Below, piece after piece: positions 38,397-47,510 of a DNA stretch of 64,000 nucleotides. Position 1 is the first letter of the stretch, and every line of letters begins with the position of its first letter. The position numbers and the translations under genes were made by a program. The notes beneath the pieces are model-generated. The model saw nothing but the letters and a program-made list of their open reading frames with translations. It made no database searches and was not told the DNA's origin. Location: the NCBI RefSeq assembly GCF_037023755.1, contig NZ_CP146100.1:3317501-3381500 (forward strand). The letters run 5' to 3'. This DNA comes from Saccharopolyspora sp. SCSIO 74807 (GTDB lineage Bacteria; Actinomycetota; Actinomycetes; Mycobacteriales; Pseudonocardiaceae).

Positions 38397-40325
38397 TCAG
38401 AGCTTGACGGGGTAGTGCGGCTCGGGAACCTCCGGCGCCAGCCGGCCCTCCACGAAGATCCCGTGCCAGAGCATGAACACCAGCAGTGCCCACAACCGGC
38501 GGCTGTGGTCGAGCACCCCGGAGCGGTGCTCCTCCAGCAGTTGCAGGATCGCGGTCTTGTTCAGCAACCGCTCGGTCTGCGACTGCTGGATGATGTTGCG
38601 CGCCCAGTCGTGCATCTCGTCGCGCAGCCAGTGCCGGATCGGCACCGGGAAGCCGAGCTTGCGGCGGTTGAGCACGTGCGCCGGAACGACCTGCTGCAAC
38701 GCCTGCCGCAGCGCGTACTTCGTGGTCTCGCTGGTGATCTTCTGCTCCAGCGGGATGCCGCTGGCCACCCGGAACACCTCGGAGTCCAGGAACGGCACCC
38801 GCAGCTCCAGCGAGTTCGCCATCGTCACCTTGTCCGCCTTGACCAGGATGTCCCCGCGCAGCCAGGTGAACAGGTCCACGTGCTGCATCCGGGTCACCGG
38901 GTCCCAGCCCGCCGATGCCCGGTACGGCGCCGCGGTGATGTCCCGGTGCGACACCCCGGGATCGAACCCTTCCATGATCGCGGCCAGCTGGTCGTCCCGG
39001 AAGATCCGCGCGTTGCCGTAGTAGCGGTCCTCCAGCGACAGCGCCCCGCGGCGCAGCAGGTCCTTGCCCCGCACGCCCTCCGGCAGCGCGGTCGAGACCC
39101 GGCCCATCGCCTTGCGCAGCGTGCCCGGCACCTTCTCGAACGGCGCCAGCGACAGCGGCTCGCGGTAGATCGAGTAGCCGCCGAACAGCTCGTCCGCGCC
39201 CTCGCCGGAGAGCACGACCTTGACGTGCTGGCGCGCCTCGCGGGCGATGAACCACAGCGGCACCAGCGCCGGGTCGGCCACCGGATCATCCAGGTACCAG
39301 ATGATCAGCGGTAACGTCTCCATCATCTCCTCGGCGGAGACGGTGCGGATGACGTGCTTGACCCCGATCGCCGCGGCCGACTCGGCGGCCACGTCCACCT
39401 CCGAGTAGCCCTGCCGCTCGAACCCGGTGGTGAAGGTGATCAGGTTCGGGTTGTGCTCCTTGGCCAGGCAGGCGATCGCGGTCGAGTCGATCCCGCCGGA
39501 CAGGAACGCCCCGACGGTCACGTCGGCGCGCATGTGCTTGGCCACCGAATCCCGCATCACGTCGACGATGTCGTCGTGCAGCCGCCGCGCGTCGGCGTCG
39601 GTGTTCATCGTGCGGCTGTGGAAGTTCGGCACGAAGTACCGCTCGGTGACCAGCTTGCCGCCGGGGGAGATGGTGAACGAGGTGCCGGACTCGATGCGGC
39701 GGATGTTGCGGTGCAGCGTCTCCGGCTCCGGGACGTACTGCATCGTCAGGTAGTGCTGCACCGCCTTGTGGTCGATGTCCTCGTCCAGGCCGAGCGTGGT
39801 CGACAGGTGCAGCAGGCTCTTCTTCTCGCTGGCGAAGGCCGTGCCGCCGGGCCCGGTCGCGCAGAACAGCGGCTTGATCCCGAACGGGTCGCGGGCGCCG
39901 AACACCACGCGCCGCTCGCTGTCCCAGATCAGGAACGCGAACATGCCGCGCAGCCTGCCCACCATCGAGGTGCCCAGGTAGTGGTAGGCCGCGATGATCG
40001 ATTCGCTGTCGCCGTCGGTGCCGAACCGGGCGCCGTACTGCTCGGACAGCTCCGCGCGCAGCTCCAGGTAGTTGTAGATCTCGCCGTTGAACAGGATCGT
40101 GTAGCGGCCGGGGTTCTCCGGCGGACCCCAGCTCAGCGGCTGGTGCGAGTGCTCCAGGTCGATGATGGACAGCCGGTTGAACCCGAAGACGGCTTCACCG
40201 CCGTGCCAGGTGTCGCTCTCGTCCGGTCCTCGGTGCCGCTGGCAGGGCAGCGCTTTGGCCACGGCGTCGACGGCGAAACCGGCGTTCTCTTCAGTGGGAC
40301 TGACTAGTCCAAGCAGGCCGCACAC
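38397..40325 (-). CDS. asnB: Asparagine synthase-like amidotransferase (AsnB/LtsA type)
   Basis: 642 residues. GTG start 40325 puts Cys at position 2 (MCGLLGLV), the N-terminal nucleophile of class II amidotransferases; an upstream ATG at 40337 would bury it. Glutaminase domain (2-210) with RGPDESDTW, LSIIDLEHSHQPL and LFNGEIYNY; synthetase domain with PP-loop FLSGGIDSTAIACL (about 271-284), LSGEGADELFGGY and LRVPFLD. It matches the group next to ctaC in mycobacteria and corynebacteria (Rv2201, LtsA); LtsA-type enzymes amidate meso-diaminopimelate in peptidoglycan rather than make free asparagine. That role is inference from family and position. Confidence 0.93.
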   Translation of the reverse strand: MCGLLGLVSPTEENAGFAVDAVAKALPCQRHRGPDESDTWHGGEAVFGFNRLSIIDLEHSHQPLSWGPPENPGRYTILFNGEIYNYLELRAELSEQYGARFGTDGDSESIIAAYHYLGTSMVGRLRGMFAFLIWDSERRVVFGARDPFGIKPLFCATGPGGTAFASEKKSLLHLSTTLGLDEDIDHKAVQHYLTMQYVPEPETLHRNIRRIESGTSFTISPGGKLVTERYFVPNFHSRTMNTDADARRLHDDIVDVMRDSVAKHMRADVTVGAFLSGGIDSTAIACLAKEHNPNLITFTTGFERQGYSEVDVAAESAAAIGVKHVIRTVSAEEMMETLPLIIWYLDDPVADPALVPLWFIAREARQHVKVVLSGEGADELFGGYSIYREPLSLAPFEKVPGTLRKAMGRVSTALPEGVRGKDLLRRGALSLEDRYYGNARIFRDDQLAAIMEGFDPGVSHRDITAAPYRASAGWDPVTRMQHVDLFTWLRGDILVKADKVTMANSLELRVPFLDSEVFRVASGIPLEQKITSETTKYALRQALQQVVPAHVLNRRKLGFPVPIRHWLRDEMHDWARNIIQQSQTERLLNKTAILQLLEEHRSGVLDHSRRLWALLVFMLWHGIFVEGRLAPEVPEPHYPVKL

Positions 40326-40665
40326 GCTCTCGTGCACCTCTCGCGTCGGCGATGGATAGGCTCCGCGCCGCCGGCGGGTGCTCGGCGGGCGGAAGCCCCA
40401 AGTATGCCGGGTGCTCCGTCGCCGCCTGCACGCGCGTGCTCGTAGCCGCGCCTCCGGTGATCGGTCCGGCGCAGCTCCGCGATCACCCGGTCGTGCTGTG
40501 CGGATCTCGGTGATGTGCAGCTCACCCCGCCACCCCGAAGGAGTATCGCGGCTACTGCTGGGCTAGGCTCCCCGCAGCATTCCGGCCGCGGGGCCGCGCG
40601 GTGCGCAGCGCGCCCCGGCATCCCGGCGGCACGGGTTGGATCACGCAGCGAGGAGGCGTCGCGCA
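40326..40665. other. Divergent promoter region of asnB and ctaC
   Basis: 340 bp without a supportable gene. It must carry promoters for asnB (minus) and the ctaC operon (plus). I see no clear -10 box, RNA or repeat. AGGAGG at 40651-40656 is the ribosome binding site for the longer ctaC start. Confidence 0.5.
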
Positions 40666-41628
40666 GTGGGCTTGCGGCAGCAGCACGGGCGCCTGAAGGA
40701 GGGGACCCGAGTGCCACGGCTGGTCAAAGTCGCCGGGCTGGTGGGCCTGGTCGCGGTCGCGGCCACGGGCTGTTCGGCCGATGAGGTCCTGCGGTTCGGC
40801 TGGCCGCAAGGGGTCACCCCGCAGGCGGAGTCGATGCGCCAGCTGTGGACCTGGTCGGTGATCGCTGCGCTGGCGGTCGGTGTCCTGGTGTGGGGCCTGA
40901 TCTTCTGGTCGGTGGCCTTCCACCGCAAGAAGAGCGAGGAGCTCCCGCGGCAGTTCCAGTACAACGTGCCGCTGGAGGTCATCTACACCGCCGTCCCGTT
41001 CGTCATGGTCGTGGTGCTGTTCTACTTCACCGCGGTCACCCAGAACTACGTGATGGCCAAGCCCGCGAACCCGGACCAGCGGGTCAACGTGGTGTCGTTC
41101 CAGTGGAACTGGGAGTTCAACTACCCCGGCCACAAGACCCCGGACGGCCAGCCGGTCCGCACCGTCGGCAGCAGCAGCGAGATCCCGCTGCTGGTGCTGC
41201 CGACCAACGAGCGGATCGAGTACAACCTCAGCTCGACCGACGTGATCCACTCGTTCTTCGTGCCGGAGTTCAACTTCAAGCGGGACACCTTCCCGCACCC
41301 GGACAAGAACGACCAGGACAGCAGCTTCCAGAACACGATCCAGCGCGAAGGCTCGTTCGTCGGGCGCTGCGCGGAGCTGTGCGGCACCTACCACTCGATG
41401 ATGAACTTCGAGGTCCGCGCGCTGTCCCCGGACAAGTTCGACAGGTACATGGACTTGCGGAAACAGACCAACCCGGCCACCGGCGAGTACTACACCGCGG
41501 CCGAGGCGTTGGGTGCGATGAACTGCGGTGAGCTGTGCTCGCCGCGGGCGGTGACCTCGGTGCCGTTCGACACCGACCGCACCTCCGGTGAGGCATCCAC
41601 CATCGGCGGCAGGTCGGCAGGCAACTGA
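40666..41628 (+). CDS. ctaC: Cytochrome c oxidase subunit II
   Basis: 320 residues from GTG 40666 (AGGAGG 9 nt upstream). A second GTG at 40711 with AAGGAGG 8 nt upstream would give 305 residues; both are plausible. A lipoprotein signal VAGLVGLVAVAATGC places the lipidated Cys before SADEVLRFGWP. Two transmembrane helices (WTWSVIAALAVGVLVWGLIFW and VIYTAVPFVMVVVLFYFT) are followed by the outer cupredoxin domain with the dinuclear CuA motif CAELCGTYHSMM. It accepts electrons from the bc1 complex's cytochrome c domain. It precedes ctaF by 31 bp. Confidence 0.95.
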   Translation: MGLRQQHGRLKEGTRVPRLVKVAGLVGLVAVAATGCSADEVLRFGWPQGVTPQAESMRQLWTWSVIAALAVGVLVWGLIFWSVAFHRKKSEELPRQFQYNVPLEVIYTAVPFVMVVVLFYFTAVTQNYVMAKPANPDQRVNVVSFQWNWEFNYPGHKTPDGQPVRTVGSSSEIPLLVLPTNERIEYNLSSTDVIHSFFVPEFNFKRDTFPHPDKNDQDSSFQNTIQREGSFVGRCAELCGTYHSMMNFEVRALSPDKFDRYMDLRKQTNPATGEYYTAAEALGAMNCGELCSPRAVTSVPFDTDRTSGEASTIGGRSAGN

Positions 41629-41659
41629 GGCCGTCGCACGGCGCGAGAGTGAGGACTCC

Positions 41660-42058
41660 ATGAAGGTCGAAGCGAAGATCTTCAACATCATCACGCTGTT
41701 CTTCTTCCTGTCCGCGGTGGTCTACGGGCTCTGGTCCAAGGAGCCGGTGGGCACGGTGGCGCTGGTCCTGGTCGGCGGGTTGTCGCTGCTGATCGGCAGC
41801 TACTTCAACTTCGTGGCGCGGCGCATCGAGACCCGGCCGGAGGACAACCCGGACGCGGAGATCAGCGACGGCGCCGGCGAGCTGGGCTTCTTCAGCCCCG
41901 GCAGCTACTGGCCGGTGGGCGTGGCCGCCTCGGCGGCGTTCGCCGGTGTCGCGCTGGCGTTCTTCCACACCTGGATGATCGTGATAGCCGTCGGAACGAT
42001 CTTGATCACGGTCGCCGGCCTGGTCTTCGAGTACCACACCGGGCCGAACCACGAGTGA
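41660..42058 (+). CDS. ctaF: Actinobacterial cytochrome c oxidase subunit IV
   Basis: 132 residues, four transmembrane helices in two pairs: FNIITLFFFLSAVVYGLW, TVALVLVGGLSLLIGSYF, then after a loop GFFSPGSYWPVGVAASAAFAGVALAFF and MIVIAVGTILITVAGLVFEY. This matches the CtaF family unique to actinobacteria, which is a structural subunit of the aa3 oxidase. ATG start, same operon as ctaC; a terminator follows. Confidence 0.95.
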   Translation: MKVEAKIFNIITLFFFLSAVVYGLWSKEPVGTVALVLVGGLSLLIGSYFNFVARRIETRPEDNPDAEISDGAGELGFFSPGSYWPVGVAASAAFAGVALAFFHTWMIVIAVGTILITVAGLVFEYHTGPNHE

Positions 42059-42073
42059 GTTCCGCGAACTCCG

Positions 42074-42104
42074 CGCCCCCTGGACCTCGCCGGTCCGGGG
42101 GGCG
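42074..42104 (+). terminator. Terminator of the ctaCF operon
   Basis: CGCCCCCTGGACC (42074-42086) pairs with GGTCCGGGGGGCG (42092-42104), one G-T pair, 5-nt loop, followed by TTTCGCC. It begins 16 bp after ctaF. Confidence 0.85.
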
Positions 42105-42260
42105 TTTCGCCGTTCGGCGGGGGTTTCGAGCCGCTCGGCGGGCTCGCACCGCCGAGCGGCGGACTCGCCGGAGGACGAGACCGCTCGGGGACCGCGTCCG
42201 AACGCTTAGGATTTCCCCGGCCGGGCGCCGCGTCCGGCGGATGCCTTGGAGGTTGTTCTC

Positions 42261-42542
42261 GTGATCACCGCGATCGTGCTGATCCAGACCGTCGCCGACC
42301 GCCTGCCCGAGGCGGCGCAGGAGATCGCCGACATCGACGGCGTCGCCGAGGTCTACTCCTGCGCGGGCGATGTCGACCTGATCGCGATCGTGCGGGTGCC
42401 GGACCACGAGAAGATCGCCGAGATCGTGCCCGGCGGGATCAACAAGGTCAGCGGCGTGCTCGACACCGACACGCACATCGCCTTCCGCTCCTACTCGCGC
42501 CAGGACACCGAAGCCGCCTTCTCCATCGGCCTGGAGGACTAG
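42261..42542 (+). CDS. Stand-alone Lrp/AsnC ligand-binding (RAM) domain protein
   Basis: 93 residues made only of an alpha-beta sandwich: VITAIVLIQTVADRLPEAAQEIADIDGVAEVYSCAGDVDLIAIVRVPDHEKIAEIV, then VSGVLDTDTHIAFRSYS. No DNA-binding helix-turn-helix. Such SARD proteins bind amino acids and may modulate full-length Lrp proteins. GTG start with GGAGG 8 nt upstream. It lies next to ctaF and convergent with trpD; neighbours do not reveal the ligand. Confidence 0.88.
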   Translation: MITAIVLIQTVADRLPEAAQEIADIDGVAEVYSCAGDVDLIAIVRVPDHEKIAEIVPGGINKVSGVLDTDTHIAFRSYSRQDTEAAFSIGLED

Positions 42543-42618
42543 GTTCAGGAATTGGTTCGCGCAGCTGGTCGGGTGGCGGAACCTCAGCCAGGCGTCTTCT
42601 GGCTCCGGGCTCTCGCGT

Positions 42619-42628
42619 GAACGGACCG
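42619..42628. repeat. Partial copy of the GAACGGACCG repeat
   Basis: CGTGAACGGACCG at 42616-42628 followed by diverged sequence, in the gap between the convergent Lrp-like gene and trpD. Matches the core of the copies at 10613, 10643 and 49247. Confidence 0.5.
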
Positions 42629-42645
42629 CCGGACCAACCGGTGGG

Positions 42646-43674
42646 TCAGTGCGCGGCCCAGCGGGCCAGCAGCGCGGCCGCGGCGCCGGAATCCAGCGCC
42701 TGCCTGGCGCGCTCGATGCCGTCGCGCAACTGCCCGGTCAGGTCCTCGGCGATCCCGTCGTGCGCGGCCAGCGCCCCCGCCACGTTCAGCACCACCGCGT
42801 CGCGCACCGGCCCGGACTCTCCCGCCAGCAGGTCTCGCACCGCTCGGGCGTTGACCGTGGCATCCCCGCCGCGCAGCGCATCCGGCGAGCTGAGCGGGAT
42901 GCCCAGCTCCGCAGGCTCGATCCGGGTCTGCCGGACCTGACCGCCGCCGACCGCCCAGATCGTGCTGCCCGCCGCGGTGGTGATCTCGTCCATGCCGTCG
43001 TCGCCGCGCACCAGCAGCACCGAGTTGCCGCGTGCGGCGAACACCTCGGCCATCACCGGCGCCAGCCGCGGGTCCGCGCAACCGATCAGGCCCGCCGACG
43101 GACGTGCCGGGTTGGTCAGCGGGCCGAGGATGTTGAACGCGGTGGGGATGCCGATCTCCCGGCGCGGTCCGGCCGTGTACTTGAACGCGGGGTGGAACAC
43201 CGGGGCGAAGCAGAACCCGATGCCGACGTCGCGCACGCACTCCCGCACGCCCTCCGGCGGCAGATCGATGGTTACGCCCAGCTCCTCCAGCACGTCCGCG
43301 GTGCCGCACTTCGACGACGCCGCGCGGTTGCCGTGCTTGACGACCGTCGCGCCGCAGGAGGCGAGCACGATCGCGGTCATCGTGGAAATGTTCACACTGC
43401 CGCTGCGGTCACCGCCGGTGCCGACCACGTCGACCGCGCGGCGGTCGATCTCCAGCGGCAGCGAGTGCGCGAGCATCGTGTCGGCCATCCCGCGGACTTC
43501 CGCCGGCGTCTCGCCCTTGGCGCGCAGCGCCACCACGAACGCCGCGACCCTGGCGGGAGTGGCCTCGCCGGTCATCACCAGATCCATCGCCCAGGCGGTG
43601 TCCTGCGCGGAAAGGTCGTTGCCCGCGACTAGGTGCCCGAGCAGTGCAGGCCAGCTGCCCGACATGGTGCCCAC
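42646..43674 (-). CDS. trpD: Anthranilate phosphoribosyltransferase
   Basis: 342 residues. It transfers phosphoribose from PRPP to anthranilate, second step of tryptophan synthesis. PRPP-binding DVVGTGGDRSGSVNISTMTAIV and the anthranilate/PRPP site KHGNRAASSKCGTADVLEELGV are intact, as is the Mg-binding DE in GMDEITTAA. The start is GTG 43674 with GGAG 7 nt upstream; ATG 43665 is possible. It is separate from the other trp genes, beside ctaE, as in M. tuberculosis (Rv2192c), so it is a single-gene trp unit. Confidence 0.96.
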   Translation of the reverse strand: MGTMSGSWPALLGHLVAGNDLSAQDTAWAMDLVMTGEATPARVAAFVVALRAKGETPAEVRGMADTMLAHSLPLEIDRRAVDVVGTGGDRSGSVNISTMTAIVLASCGATVVKHGNRAASSKCGTADVLEELGVTIDLPPEGVRECVRDVGIGFCFAPVFHPAFKYTAGPRREIGIPTAFNILGPLTNPARPSAGLIGCADPRLAPVMAEVFAARGNSVLLVRGDDGMDEITTAAGSTIWAVGGGQVRQTRIEPAELGIPLSSPDALRGGDATVNARAVRDLLAGESGPVRDAVVLNVAGALAAHDGIAEDLTGQLRDGIERARQALDSGAAAALLARWAAH

Positions 43675-43804
43675 GATCGTTCTCCGGTTCGGTCAATGGC
43701 GTGTCGTCGAACCTGCGCCGCGCGGCTGGCTCGACCGAGTTCCGCGGTCGCGCCTGCGCGGACGTGCTCCCCGCGCACCGGACGCCAGGTCCGAGGACAG
43801 CGTC

Positions 43805-44215
43805 TCAGGCGCGAACCGCGGCCTGCGCGTTGGCGCGCAGCACCTCGGCGACCGTTTCGGCCGCGGTCAGCGGGTCCAGCGGGTGCACCAGCACCGCGTC
43901 GGCCTGCGACCAGGTCGCCAGCCAGCGGTCGTCGCGGCGGCGCACCGTGACCGCGATCGGCGGGCAGTTCGGGATCTCGTTCTTGAGCTGGCGGGACACG
44001 CCCATGCCGCCGGTGGGCTGCGCCTCGCCGTCGAGCACCACCAGGTCCGCGCGACCGGCGTCGAGCTCGGTGAGCACGTCGGCGACCCCGGCGGCCTCGG
44101 TGAACCGCACCCGCGCCAGGTCCGGCGCCGGCCGCCTGCCGATGGCGTTGATGATGGCCTCGCGGACCTCCTGCCGATGGCTGAACACGAGAACGGTCGT
44201 GGTCGGGGTGCTCAT
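43805..44215 (-). CDS. Pseudo-receiver (CheY-like) domain protein
   Basis: 136 residues. The receiver fold is visible: TTTVLVFSHRQEVREAIINAI, then DLVVLDGEAQPTGGMGVSRQL with Asp62 at the phosphoacceptor position, and ADAVLVHPLDPLTAAETVAEVL. The acidic pair that binds Mg2+ at strand 1 is replaced (FSHRQE) and the conserved lysine of strand 5 is absent (VHPLDP). It is thus probably not phosphorylated in the normal way. ATG with GAGGAG 7 nt upstream. No effector domain. It lies between trpD and the next hypothetical gene, divergent from ctaE. Confidence 0.82.
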   Translation of the reverse strand: MSTPTTTVLVFSHRQEVREAIINAIGRRPAPDLARVRFTEAAGVADVLTELDAGRADLVVLDGEAQPTGGMGVSRQLKNEIPNCPPIAVTVRRRDDRWLATWSQADAVLVHPLDPLTAAETVAEVLRANAQAAVRA

Positions 44216-44326
44216 CAGCGTGCTCCTCGCTGCTCGACGATCGGCTCACGGCGCTGTGGTGATGTCGCTGCCGGTGATGTTAGCCGCCGCGCGCCGCCGA
44301 ACAGTAGATGCGTCCGTTCCGGCCTG

Positions 44327-44788
44327 CTAAGACCCGTCGTGCCCGGCGGGTTGCAAGGCTTCCCAGCCGAGCGCGCGGCCGCGCAGCCGTTGCGCCAGGC
44401 TCGCCATCCGCGAGCTCTCCTGTGAGCAATGCAACGCATCGAGTTTCTGCGCACGCTCCGCGAACAAGGCGACCGTGCCCGCCGTTGCATCCCCGTCGGA
44501 TGCGCTCTCGTCCGCGGCCGGTGCGTGCCGGAGCCGCCAGCCGTCCTGTTCCAGCAGCTCACCGGCTTGGTCCACGGATTCCTGCGGCAGCCGCAAGTGG
44601 TGGCGCAGCACCGCGGGACGTTCCGCGGTCCACCGCTCGGAACGGGCGAGCACCGCCGATGCGGCCTCCGTGTCGTCGAACGCCCGCACCACGATGACCA
44701 GGCTCGGATCGTCCAGTGCGGGTGCGGCGGGCTCCCGCGACCGCCGCCAAAAGGCCAGCCGGGGCAGAAAACGCCCGAAATTCATCAC
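44327..44788 (-). CDS. Hypothetical protein divergent from ctaE
   Basis: 153 residues, soluble, start GTG 44788 with GGAGG 9 nt upstream (ATG 44785 possible). It begins with a basic amphipathic segment, MNFGRFLPRLAFWRRSREP, then an alpha/beta-looking region (SLVIVVRAFDDTEAASAVLARSERW; LRHHLRLPQESVDQAGELLEQDGWRLRHAP). I cannot name a family. Together with the pseudo-receiver gene it may form a short minus-strand unit; both sit opposite the oxidase genes, but a link to respiration is only positional. Confidence 0.72.
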   Translation of the reverse strand: MMNFGRFLPRLAFWRRSREPAAPALDDPSLVIVVRAFDDTEAASAVLARSERWTAERPAVLRHHLRLPQESVDQAGELLEQDGWRLRHAPAADESASDGDATAGTVALFAERAQKLDALHCSQESSRMASLAQRLRGRALGWEALQPAGHDGS

Positions 44789-44882
44789 AGCGGGTCACCT
44801 CCAGGTCGCGATCTGATCACCCGGACGGCACGCCCCGGACCCGAGGGCGCACGCAAAAATCGCGGGAGACATAATGCGTCGC

Positions 44883-45485
44883 GTGACAACGGCAGCGCCC
44901 TCAATCAGTTCACGTGTGCACTCGCTGAACCGGCCGAACATGGTCAGCGTGGGCACCATCGTTTGGTTGGCCAGCGAGCTGATGTTCTTCGCTGGGCTCT
45001 TCGCCATGTTCTTCACGGTGAAGGCGCAGAACGAGGGCGAGTGGCCCCCGCCGCCCAGCGAGCTCAACCTCGCCTACGCCCTCCCGTTCACCGTGATCCT
45101 CGTGGCCTCCTCGTTCACCTGCCAGTGGGGGGTGTTCGCGGCCGAGCGCGGGGACGTGTTCGGCCTCCGCCGCTGGTACGTGGTGACCCTGATCATGGGC
45201 GCGATCTTCGTGCTCGGACAGGCCGGGGAGTACTACACGCTGGTCACCTCCCACCACACGACGATGGCTTCGTCGGCCTTCGGCACGGTCTTCTTCATGA
45301 CGACCGGCTTCCACGGCTTGCACGTCATCGGCGGGTTGATCGCGTTCGTGTTCCTGATCATGCGGACGCGGCTGAGCAAGTTCACCCCCGCGCAGGCCAT
45401 CGCCGCGATCGTCGTGTCCTACTACTGGCACTTCGTGGACATCGTGTGGATCGGACTGTTCGCCGTGATCTACCTCGTTCCGTGA
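44883..45485 (+). CDS. ctaE: Cytochrome c oxidase subunit III
   Basis: 200 residues, five transmembrane helices. Family marks: [64 protein letters not shown] and [22 protein letters not shown] 44883 is chosen over ATG 44874 because CATAAT (44870-44875) has the right spacing to serve as the -10 box for leaderless initiation at this GTG, and because CtaE proteins begin MTTAAP. It heads the ctaE-qcrCAB operon. Confidence 0.95.
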   Translation: MTTAAPSISSRVHSLNRPNMVSVGTIVWLASELMFFAGLFAMFFTVKAQNEGEWPPPPSELNLAYALPFTVILVASSFTCQWGVFAAERGDVFGLRRWYVVTLIMGAIFVLGQAGEYYTLVTSHHTTMASSAFGTVFFMTTGFHGLHVIGGLIAFVFLIMRTRLSKFTPAQAIAAIVVSYYWHFVDIVWIGLFAVIYLVP

Positions 45486-45546
45486 CCCGACGGCCGCATC
45501 GGCCGCCACGTAACACCCGAACCTGACAGCAAGGGTTGCCGCACTC

Positions 45547-46350
45547 ATGACCACCATCAAGAAACGGAAGCGCGCGGGGTCGAAGTTCCGGCGCAGGCTT
45601 TCCGGTGCTCTCGCGCTCGGGATCGCGCTGGTCGGCGCGGGCGGGCTGTACACGGTCCTGACCCCCGAGCCGCAGACCGCGCACGCGGCGGCGGACCCGG
45701 CACTGGTCAGGCAGGGCGAGCAGCTCTACAACAACGCCTGCATCAGCTGCCACGGCGCGAACCTGGGCGGGGTCAAGGACCGCGGGCCGAGCCTGGTCGG
45801 CGTCGGCGAGGCAGCCACGCACTTCCAGGTCTCCTCCGGCCGGATGCCGATGGTGCGGCAGGAAGCGCAGGCGACGCGCAAGCCGCCGAAGTTCGACCCG
45901 GAGCAGATCGACGCGCTGGCCGCCTACGTGCAGACCTACGGCGGCGGGCCGCAGAGCCCGGACCTGGCCAACGCCTCGGCGACCGGTGACTCGGCGCGCG
46001 GCGGCGAGCTGTTCCGGCTCAACTGCGCCTCCTGCCACAACTTCACCGGCCGCGGCATCGCGATGTCGTCCGGGAAGTTCGCGCCGAACCTCGACCCGGC
46101 CAGCGAGCAGCAGATCTACGAGGCCATGCTCACCGGCCCGCAGAACATGCCCAAGTTCTCCGACCGGCAGCTCACGCCGGAGGAGAAGAAGGACATCATC
46201 GCCTACGTCAAGTCCGTGACCGAAAGCAACAACAGCCCCGGCGGCAACTCCCTCGGCGGCTGGGGTCCCGCCTCGGAGTTCATCATCGCCTGGGTCGTCG
46301 GCCTCGGTGCGCTGATCGGCATCACGCTGTGGATCGGAGCCAGGGCATGA
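45547..46350 (+). CDS. qcrC: Diheme cytochrome c subunit of the bc1 complex
   Basis: 267 residues. An N-terminal signal anchor ([23 protein letters not shown]) exports two cytochrome c domains, heme sites CISCH (65-69) and CASCH (160-164), each with a distal Met-containing segment ([15 protein letters not shown]). A C-terminal helix ([21 protein letters not shown]) anchors it. In actinobacteria this subunit replaces soluble cytochrome c and passes electrons directly to CtaC. Its stop overlaps the qcrA start (ATGA). Confidence 0.96.
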   Translation: MTTIKKRKRAGSKFRRRLSGALALGIALVGAGGLYTVLTPEPQTAHAAADPALVRQGEQLYNNACISCHGANLGGVKDRGPSLVGVGEAATHFQVSSGRMPMVRQEAQATRKPPKFDPEQIDALAAYVQTYGGGPQSPDLANASATGDSARGGELFRLNCASCHNFTGRGIAMSSGKFAPNLDPASEQQIYEAMLTGPQNMPKFSDRQLTPEEKKDIIAYVKSVTESNNSPGGNSLGGWGPASEFIIAWVVGLGALIGITLWIGARA

Positions 46351-47510
46351 GCGAGAACGAGAGCCCGCAGGGAGAAGGCGGGCACACCCCCAAGCGGGAG
46401 TACACCGAAGCCGAGCTGGCCGAGATGAGCCGCGACGAGAAGATGCGGCTCGGGCTGGCCCTCGACGACGTCGAGCTGGTCAGCTACCAGGACCCGTGGC
46501 CGGTGCAGGACACCCGGGCCGAGCGCCGCGCCGAGCGCGCCGTCGCCGCCTGGTTCGCCCTCGCCGGGTTCTCCGCGCTGGCGTTCATCGTGGTGTTCAT
46601 CTGGTGGCCGTGGGAGTACGTCAGCCCGCAGGAGGGCGGCGCGGCCTACCTGCTCTACCACCTGTACAACCCGCTGGTCGGCCTGTTCCTCGGGTTGTCG
46701 ATCTTCGCGGTCGGCGCCGGTGTGGTGATGTACACCAAGAAGTTCATCCCGCACGAGGTCGCCGTCCAGCAGCGCCACGACGGGCACGGCTCGGACGAGG
46801 TGGACCGGCAGACCGCGACCGCGATCCTGGCCGACGCCGGCGACCGCAGCGGTTTCGCGCGGCGTTCGCTGATCCGCCGCTCGCTGGGCTTCGGCGCCGG
46901 GGCGCTCGGGCTGGGCACCGGCGTGATCGCGATCGGCGGGTTCATCAAGGACCCGTGGGCCACCGCGGGCCCGGACAACCTCGAGCACACCGCGTGGTTG
47001 CAGCACAAGCCCGGCGAGAAGGTCTACCTGCGGCGCGACACCGGCGATCCGCACGACGTGTCGCTGCTGCGCCCGGAGGACATCGACGCGGGCGGGTTCG
47101 AGACGGTCTTCCCGTTCCGCGAGGCCGACCGGCACAACGAGGAAGAACTGGCCTCGGTGCTGCGGCGCTCCGACGCCCCGGTGATGCTCATCCGGCTGCG
47201 GCCCGGCAGCGCCCCGGTCCGGCGCAAGGGCCAGGAGGACTTCAACTACGGCGACTACTACGCGTACTCGAAGGTGTGCACGCACGTCGGCTGCCCGACC
47301 TCGCTGTTCGAGCAGCAGACCGGCCGGCTGCTGTGCCCCTGCCACCAGTCGCAGTTCGACGTGGTCAACACCTACGCCAAGCCGGTGTTCGGTCCGGCCA
47401 CCCGCCCGCTGCCGCAACTGCCGATCACGGTTGACGAGCAGGGATACTTCGTGGCCAAGCACGACTTCATCGAGCCGGTCGGGCCAGCGTACTGGGAGCG
47501 AAACGCATGA
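46347..47510 (+). CDS. qcrA: Rieske iron-sulfur subunit of the bc1 complex
   Basis: 387 residues. A long cytosolic N-terminus, three transmembrane helices (actinobacterial form: [61 protein letters not shown] preceded by twin arginines in [10 protein letters not shown]), then a Rieske domain. The 2Fe-2S ligands are Cys311 and His313 in CTHVGC, Cys330 and His333 in CPCH; Cys316 and Cys332 form the usual disulfide. ATGA overlaps with both neighbours indicate translational coupling. Confidence 0.96.
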   Translation: MSENESPQGEGGHTPKREYTEAELAEMSRDEKMRLGLALDDVELVSYQDPWPVQDTRAERRAERAVAAWFALAGFSALAFIVVFIWWPWEYVSPQEGGAAYLLYHLYNPLVGLFLGLSIFAVGAGVVMYTKKFIPHEVAVQQRHDGHGSDEVDRQTATAILADAGDRSGFARRSLIRRSLGFGAGALGLGTGVIAIGGFIKDPWATAGPDNLEHTAWLQHKPGEKVYLRRDTGDPHDVSLLRPEDIDAGGFETVFPFREADRHNEEELASVLRRSDAPVMLIRLRPGSAPVRRKGQEDFNYGDYYAYSKVCTHVGCPTSLFEQQTGRLLCPCHQSQFDVVNTYAKPVFGPATRPLPQLPITVDEQGYFVAKHDFIEPVGPAYWERNA

